From assembly GCA_025936615.1 (NCBI GenBank), contig JAICSZ010000113.1:1-7101 (forward strand): DNA of 7,101 bases. Direction: 5' to 3'. Positions 6,922 through 7,101 of the stretch are shown here, piece after piece. Position 1 is the first letter of the stretch; every line of letters starts with the position of its first letter. The position numbers were made by a program, and so were the translations under genes. The stretch is from Pedococcus sp. Lineage in GTDB: Bacteria > Actinomycetota > Actinomycetes > Actinomycetales > Dermatophilaceae. The notes beneath the pieces are model-generated. The model was given only the letters and a program-made list of their open reading frames with translations, was not told the origin of the DNA and did not search any database.

Positions 6922-6981
6922 GGCCCGGTCTAGGGCGCTTCCCGCTGCCCCCTGTCACACGCCCACGGGCGGGCCAGGCGA

Positions 6982-7101
6982 GACCAGCTGGACCGGCTGG
7001 ACCGGCTGGACCGGCTGGACCGGCTGGACCGGCTGGACCGGCTGGACCGGCTGGACCGGCTGGACCGGCTGGACCGGCTGGACCGGCTGGACCGGCTGGA
7101 C
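6982..7101. repeat. 9-bp tandem repeat array (GCTGGACCG)n, about 13 copies, running off the window
   Basis: A 9-base unit, GCTGGACCG on the plus strand, repeats without a single mismatch from 6987 to the window end at 7101 (12.8 copies). A degenerate first copy extends it to 6982 (A instead of G at 6986). There are no spacers. Because the unit is a multiple of three, every frame gives a tripeptide repeat: LDR, AGP or GWT on the plus strand, and PVQ, RSS or GPA on the minus strand. Gly-Pro-Ala therefore appears on both strands. Codons in those frames include GGA and GCT (plus) or CCA (minus), which are uncommon in such GC-rich genomes, and perfect identity at third positions is unlike an old coding repeat, so a non-coding minisatellite is favoured. 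The array touching the edge suggests a sequence or assembly end. Confidence 0.95.

Noticed and set aside
6982..7101. CRISPR array or replication iterons
   Set aside because: The 9-bp units are directly adjacent with no spacers, which excludes CRISPR. No replication gene or AT-rich melting region is nearby to support iterons.

Overview
The window looks like chromosomal DNA from a high-GC actinobacterium. Third codon positions are almost all G or C, and the gene families (IclR, GntR/FCD, NCS1 permease, fused FAD/Fe-S dehydrogenase) are typical of soil Actinomycetota. No genus can be fixed from the sequence alone.

Layout from left to right: (1) the N-terminal third of an IclR-family regulator on the minus strand, cut by the left edge; (2) a 110-bp divergent intergenic region; (3) a small plus-strand antibiotic-biosynthesis-monooxygenase (ABM) domain protein; (4) a minus-strand four-gene cluster, transcribed from right to left: NCS1-family permease, cytosolic NodB-fold hydrolase (cyclic-imide-hydrolase/PgdA/PuuE-like), GntR/FCD regulator, and a 952-residue FAD plus Fe-S dehydrogenase of the D-2-hydroxyacid dehydrogenase type; (5) a promoter/operator region upstream of the permease; (6) a nearly perfect 9-bp tandem repeat of about 13 copies that runs off the right edge.

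The four minus-strand genes are separated by only 14, 82 and 42 bp and read as one operon. The likely logic is import of a cyclic amide, imide or ureide by the permease, ring opening by the NodB-fold hydrolase, control by the GntR protein, and oxidation of a hydroxyacid product by the membrane-associated flavo-iron-sulfur dehydrogenase feeding electrons to the quinone pool. The substrate is an inference. A perfect GGTATACC palindrome directly after a TTGACG/CATCTT promoter is the best candidate operator for the GntR protein. The ABM gene converges on the operon and the two coding ends overlap by 8 bp, leaving no space for a dedicated terminator.

The most unusual signals are the right-edge repeat, which encodes Gly-Pro-Ala in one frame on both strands; the Asp-for-Cys replacement in the second iron-sulfur motif of the dehydrogenase; and the pairing of an NCS1 permease with a signal-less NodB-fold hydrolase and a 2-hydroxyacid dehydrogenase.
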